From Alphaproteobacteria bacterium (lineage in GTDB: Bacteria; Pseudomonadota; Alphaproteobacteria; GCA-2731375): DNA of 8,607 nt. The notes under the pieces are model-generated. The model worked only from the letters and a program-made list of their open reading frames with translations, was not told where the DNA came from and did not search any database. Where the stretch lies: positions 1 to 8,607 of the forward strand of contig JASLMY010000215.1 of NCBI GenBank assembly GCA_030746295.1, written 5' to 3'. This document shows positions 6,524 through 8,607 of this stretch, piece after piece (the stretch's first letter is position 1; every line of letters begins with the position of its first letter). The translations under genes and the position numbers were made by a program.

Positions 6524-7681
6524 TCACCCGGACGGTTCCAGCGGCAGCGGCACGGGGCCAGCCGCGCGCGAGGGCAGGGCCACGACGGCGGTGCCGAAGG
6601 CCGAGGTCTCCTGGCGCTGGTTGATCGCCTCGACCTTCAGGTCGACGAGGCACACCGCGCCCTGGCGCCGCTTCGCCTCGACCGTGCCGTGCCACCAAAT
6701 GGTGCTGCCGACCAGGTTCGGCGCCCTCACCGAGACGTTCAGCCGATGCAGGAAGCCGTGGTCGCCGATCCAGTTGGTCAGCATGTGCTGCGCCCAGGCG
6801 ATTCGCTGCGGCCCGATATCGTAGGCGCCGCCCATGCCGACGTCGCGTCCGGTCGCCGCTTCCAGGTGGCCGCGCCCGGCGGCGTCCTTGGCCCCTGTCG
6901 CTGGATTGATGTGATAGTCGGCGTGGCGCTGGCGATAGCGCAGCACGTCGCCATGGGCGCCGCCATAGGGCAGCGCACCCTGGGTCGCCGAATACCAGGC
7001 CAGGATGTCGGTGATCGCGAGCGGCCCCTTGACCACCGGCGGCACCGCCTCGCCGACGGCGACGTCCTCCCAATAGAGCGGCTCAGGCCCCCGGCGCGGC
7101 TCGGCCAGGATTTGGCGCTCGATCTCGGCCAGCTCTTCCGGCTCGTAGCGGTGCGGCGGCTCGGCGGGCGGCGTCTCCTCGCCGGCCCCCGAGGCGTGGT
7201 GGGTCCGGCGCGGCGTTCGGGCGCAACGGCCGATCGCCGTGGCGACGAGGTGGCCGTGCTGGTTGGTGTAGCGGATCTCGCCCGATTGCAGGGCCCAGCG
7301 CGCGAAACGCCGACCCGACTTCAGCTCCTGGCTGGTCAGCTCTGCCTCGACTTGGAAGCTGTCGTCGAGGCGGATGTGATCGAACCAGGTCCAGTCGGTC
7401 CCGGCATAGACCCACTGCACCCCCGGCAGCTTCGGCGCGACGATCGTGGAATCGACGGCATAGAGTATGCAGGGCGGTGCCACGAGCGTGCCGGCCGGCG
7501 ATGCCCGAGCGTAGTCGGGATCGAGCCAAAGGGGATTGTCGTCGCCCACACCCCAGGCGAAGTGGCGGATGGCATCCCGACTGGCGGTCTCGATCCACTG
7601 CATCCGGGACCGTCTGAGAGGCGCACCGATCAAGCTGGCCGCGGCGGCCAAGCCTTCCTCCGTGATCTCGCCCCAACTCAT
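6524..7681 (-). CDS. Two-domain MaoC-like (FAS1-like) acyl-CoA hydratase/dehydratase
   Basis: This 385-aa protein appears to be a double-hotdog acyl-CoA dehydratase. The N-terminal MaoC/FAS1-like dehydratase domain covers roughly 28-155 and contains HFAWGVGDDNPLWLDPDYA (40-58), the family hydratase motif. A charged linker (EPEELAEIERQILAEPRR, 180-197) leads to a second hotdog domain starting YWEDVAVGE (203-211) and running to about 375. Family members add water to 2-enoyl-CoA or remove it from 3-hydroxyacyl-CoA. The motif here has Trp52 where active R-hydratases usually carry His after NPL, so catalysis may rest with the second domain or be altered. The start is ATG 7681, supported by GAGGA at 7691-7695 (9 nt spacing). 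The open frame continues upstream to 8314 but there overlaps a well-supported gene on the other strand. It is the first gene of the operon, with CoA-transferase and ligase following, so the natural substrate is likely the same acyl-CoA. Confidence 0.85.
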   Translation of the reverse strand: MSWGEITEEGLAAAASLIGAPLRRSRMQWIETASRDAIRHFAWGVGDDNPLWLDPDYARASPAGTLVAPPCILYAVDSTIVAPKLPGVQWVYAGTDWTWFDHIRLDDSFQVEAELTSQELKSGRRFARWALQSGEIRYTNQHGHLVATAIGRCARTPRRTHHASGAGEETPPAEPPHRYEPEELAEIERQILAEPRRGPEPLYWEDVAVGEAVPPVVKGPLAITDILAWYSATQGALPYGGAHGDVLRYRQRHADYHINPATGAKDAAGRGHLEAATGRDVGMGGAYDIGPQRIAWAQHMLTNWIGDHGFLHRLNVSVRAPNLVGSTIWWHGTVEAKRRQGAVCLVDLKVEAINQRQETSAFGTAVVALPSRAAGPVPLPLEPSG

Positions 7682-7837
7682 GCTTCCCGGTCCTCGTTCT
7701 GGGATCTCTCGATCAAGCGCGGGCGGCGTCGGGTACCTAGCCCGGTCCGATGCGCCGTTGCGCATTTTGCGAAATTTTGAGTGTAAAACGACCCGGAAAT
7801 CGAGAGACTGACGCCAATTCGAGAAGGTACCGTCGAT
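7682..7837. promoter_or_regulatory. Divergent promoter region
   Basis: These 156 bases separate the - strand operon from the + strand Ser/Glu-rich gene and should hold promoters for both. An AT-rich patch at 7764-7790 stands out from the GC-rich surroundings. For the + strand, TTGCGC (7758-7763) and TGTAAA (7782-7787) are 18 nt apart and could be a weak -35/-10 pair. The hexamer ATTTTG occurs at 7764 and again at 7774, one helical turn apart, and might be a regulator site. GAAGG at 7823-7827 is the ribosome binding site for ATG 7838. No clear - strand promoter is visible. Confidence 0.45.
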
Positions 7838-8278
7838 ATGAGCGACAAGGCAACCGCGCCGACGAAAGAGAGCAAAAAGAGCGACTCCAAGACGAGCTCG
7901 GAAGCATCGACGAGCTCGGAGCCATCGACGAGTTCGGAATCGTCGACGAGTTCGGAGGGCGGTGGCGGATCCGGGGCGTCGTCTTCGTCCAAGGGCGGTG
8001 GGTCGTCCCGTCCGATCAGCTACTTCTCCAGCGTCTCCACCGACGACTATCGCGCCGGATGGGACAATGTCTTCAGCAAGAAGACGCCAAAGCGGCGCGC
8101 GCCGGCCAAAACCCGCCGCGCGAACGGACCGGCCACCGTCGAGCTGGAGATGTCGGAGCTCGATGCCGACTTGCGCGGCCGCTTGGAGGAGGCCTTCCGT
8201 CGCAAGGCCCGGGCCAAGCGCATCAGTTACGACAGGTACGAGAAGAACTGGCGGCTCGTCTGCGAGATCGACCGTTAG
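7838..8278 (+). CDS. Ser/Glu-repeat small protein of unknown function
   Basis: I do not recognise this 146-aa protein. It starts at ATG 7838 behind GAAGG (10 nt spacing) and ends at TAG 8276-8278. Residues 1-18 are charged (Lys, Ser, Asp). Residues 19-42 are four TSSExx hexapeptides, and 41-57 is a Gly/Ser linker, so the first 57 residues are probably disordered. The rest looks folded: RPISYFSSVSTDDYRAGWD (58-76), a basic stretch KKTPKRRAPAKTRR (81-94), then VELEMSELDADLRGRLEEAF (101-120) followed by RRKARAKRISYDRYEKNWRL (121-140). The latter resembles a short acidic strand plus basic helix that could bind nucleic acid or a partner protein, which is inference only. There is no signal peptide or membrane segment. 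Third-position G/C use is strong in the C-terminal half, which supports this frame over the longer overlapping one from 7750. The downstream neighbour is a caspase-like gene, 107 nt away on the same strand. Confidence 0.72.
   Translation: MSDKATAPTKESKKSDSKTSSEASTSSEPSTSSESSTSSEGGGGSGASSSSKGGGSSRPISYFSSVSTDDYRAGWDNVFSKKTPKRRAPAKTRRANGPATVELEMSELDADLRGRLEEAFRRKARAKRISYDRYEKNWRLVCEIDR
7892..7963 (+). repeat. 18-bp in-frame tandem repeat, about four units
   Basis: Units start at 7892, 7910, 7928 and 7946. The first three follow the pattern ACGAGYTCGGARNCRTCG and the fourth degrades after ACGAGTTCGGAG. Each unit is six codons, so changes in copy number keep the frame. The encoded units are TSSEAS, TSSEPS, TSSESS and TSSEGG. 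Confidence 0.85.
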
Positions 8279-8385
8279 AGTCGGCCCACGGGTCGCACGG
8301 CTCGCCATCGACATCCGACCGATCCTTCTGCGCCGTCGCCCAATGATTGCTACAATTGGCGTTCTTGAAGATCGCGGGCGATCGG
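8279..8385 (+). promoter_or_regulatory. Intergenic region with possible promoter of the caspase-like gene
   Basis: TACAAT at 8351-8356 resembles a -10 box. The region 17-19 nt upstream (TTCTGC or CTGCGC, 8326-8333) is a poor -35. The TACAAT lies partly inside an inverted repeat, CCAAT (8340-8344) and ATTGG (8355-8359), separated by 10 nt, which could be an operator. There is no evident terminator after the upstream gene, so readthrough is also possible. Confidence 0.35.
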
Positions 8386-8607
8386 ATGCGGAGACATGAG
8401 CTGAAACGCGGCCGGCTCGAGCGATGGCGTCGGACGTGGGTGATGCTGGCGGTTGTGGTGCTTGCCGGCTCGCTCGTCGGCGTGGCGAGCGCGGAGACCG
8501 GGAAGAAGGTCGGCAACCTCTACCCCCGCTCCTACGCCCTCGTCATCGGCATCGACGACTACGCCAAGGGTTGGCCCCGGTTGACGAACGCCGTGGCCGA
8601 CGCCCGT
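8386..8607 (+). CDS. Caspase-like (peptidase C14) protein with signal sequence, 3' truncated
   Basis: An open frame from ATG 8386 runs off the right edge; 74 residues are visible. The N-terminus is basic (MRRHELKRGRLERWRRTW), followed by the hydrophobic VMLAVVVLAGSLVGVASA, ending in a good signal peptidase motif before ETGKK. The protein should be exported or membrane-anchored. After about 15 residues comes YALVIGIDDY, then LTNAVADAR at the edge. This is the typical start of the caspase catalytic domain (ALVIGI-x-x-Y ... L-x-N-A-x-x-D-A), in which the first beta strand precedes the helix. The catalytic His-Gly and Cys lie beyond the window, so activity cannot be judged. The start is not certain: no strong Shine-Dalgarno is seen, TTG at 8365 is an in-frame upstream option and ATG 8443 lies inside the hydrophobic stretch. 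Bacterial proteins of this kind often carry extra C-terminal domains, which cannot be seen here. Confidence 0.8.
   Translation, partial: MRRHELKRGRLERWRRTWVMLAVVVLAGSLVGVASAETGKKVGNLYPRSYALVIGIDDYAKGWPRLTNAVADAR

Noticed and set aside
6513..7073. N-terminal extension of the CoA-transferase frame up to 7073
   Set aside because: This part lies out of frame inside the hydratase gene on the same strand, and its Arg/Gly-rich translation has no CoA-transferase motif.
5946..7780. Long + strand frames opposite the CoA-transferase and hydratase genes
   Set aside because: Both are antisense shadows of genes with clear family motifs.
7892..7963. CRISPR-like array
   Set aside because: The 18-bp units are directly adjacent, without spacers, and in frame with a coding region.
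7678..7992. Minus-strand frame with SELVDxSELVD repeats and a hydrophobic stretch
   Set aside because: It is the reverse complement of the same tandem repeat and overlaps the promoter region and hydratase start. I see no ribosome binding site or conserved motif.
7682..8314. N-terminal extension of the hydratase frame up to 8314
   Set aside because: It runs antisense through the Ser/Glu-rich gene and is low-complexity Arg-rich; MSWGE at 7681 has a good ribosome binding site and matches the onset of family-like sequence.
7750..8346. Longer + strand frame with DELGSIDELGAIDEFG repeats
   Set aside because: The repeat is just the 18-bp unit read in another frame. Downstream it is Arg/Gln/Leu-rich, lacks G/C-rich third positions, and has no ribosome binding site as good as that of the 7838 start.

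Overview
The window looks like chromosomal DNA of a GC-rich alphaproteobacterium, perhaps of the Rhodospirillales or a relative. The reasons are strong G/C preference at third codon positions in most genes, a BTLCP-type transglutaminase-like protein (a family common in alphaproteobacteria), a CaiB/BaiF–MaoC–acyl-CoA ligase cluster, and a palindromic intergenic repeat of the CGTCATCGCGA...GATCC type. The assignment is inferred from gene content; no rRNA or other taxonomic marker is present.

Layout. (1) Positions 1-1766, + strand: two tandem paralogues of the polysaccharide deacetylase/PuuE-like (NodB-fold) family, the first cut by the window edge, 16 nt apart. (2) 1895-2641, + strand: a single exported BTLCP-family protein with visibly lower GC, in which the expected catalytic Cys is Ser. 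(3) 2642-2850: convergent intergenic region holding an imperfect palindromic repeat. (4) 2851-7681, - strand: a compact three-gene operon, read from right to left as two-domain MaoC-like hydratase, tandem-fused family III CoA-transferase, and CaiC-like acyl-CoA ligase. The last two overlap by ATGA. (5) 7682-7837: divergent promoter region. (6) 7838-8278, + strand: a 146-aa protein with a Ser/Glu hexapeptide repeat encoded by an 18-bp tandem repeat. (7) 8386 to the end, + strand: the start of a secreted or membrane-anchored caspase-like (peptidase C14) protein, cut by the window edge.

How the genes work together. The minus-strand operon is bounded by a divergent gene on one side and a convergent repeat on the other, so it appears complete with three genes. 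It can activate an acid with CoA (by ligation or by CoA transfer) and hydrate or dehydrate an acyl-CoA. It has no oxidation or thiolysis step of its own, and its substrate cannot be read from the sequence. The two deacetylase-like proteins probably act together on an unknown amide or N-acyl substrate. The Ser/Glu-rich protein and the caspase-like gene are co-directional and may be related, but nothing in the sequence proves it. I found no CRISPR array, tRNA, rRNA, integrase or transposase. No clearly new multi-gene system is evident; the most interesting points are altered active-site residues in otherwise recognisable families.
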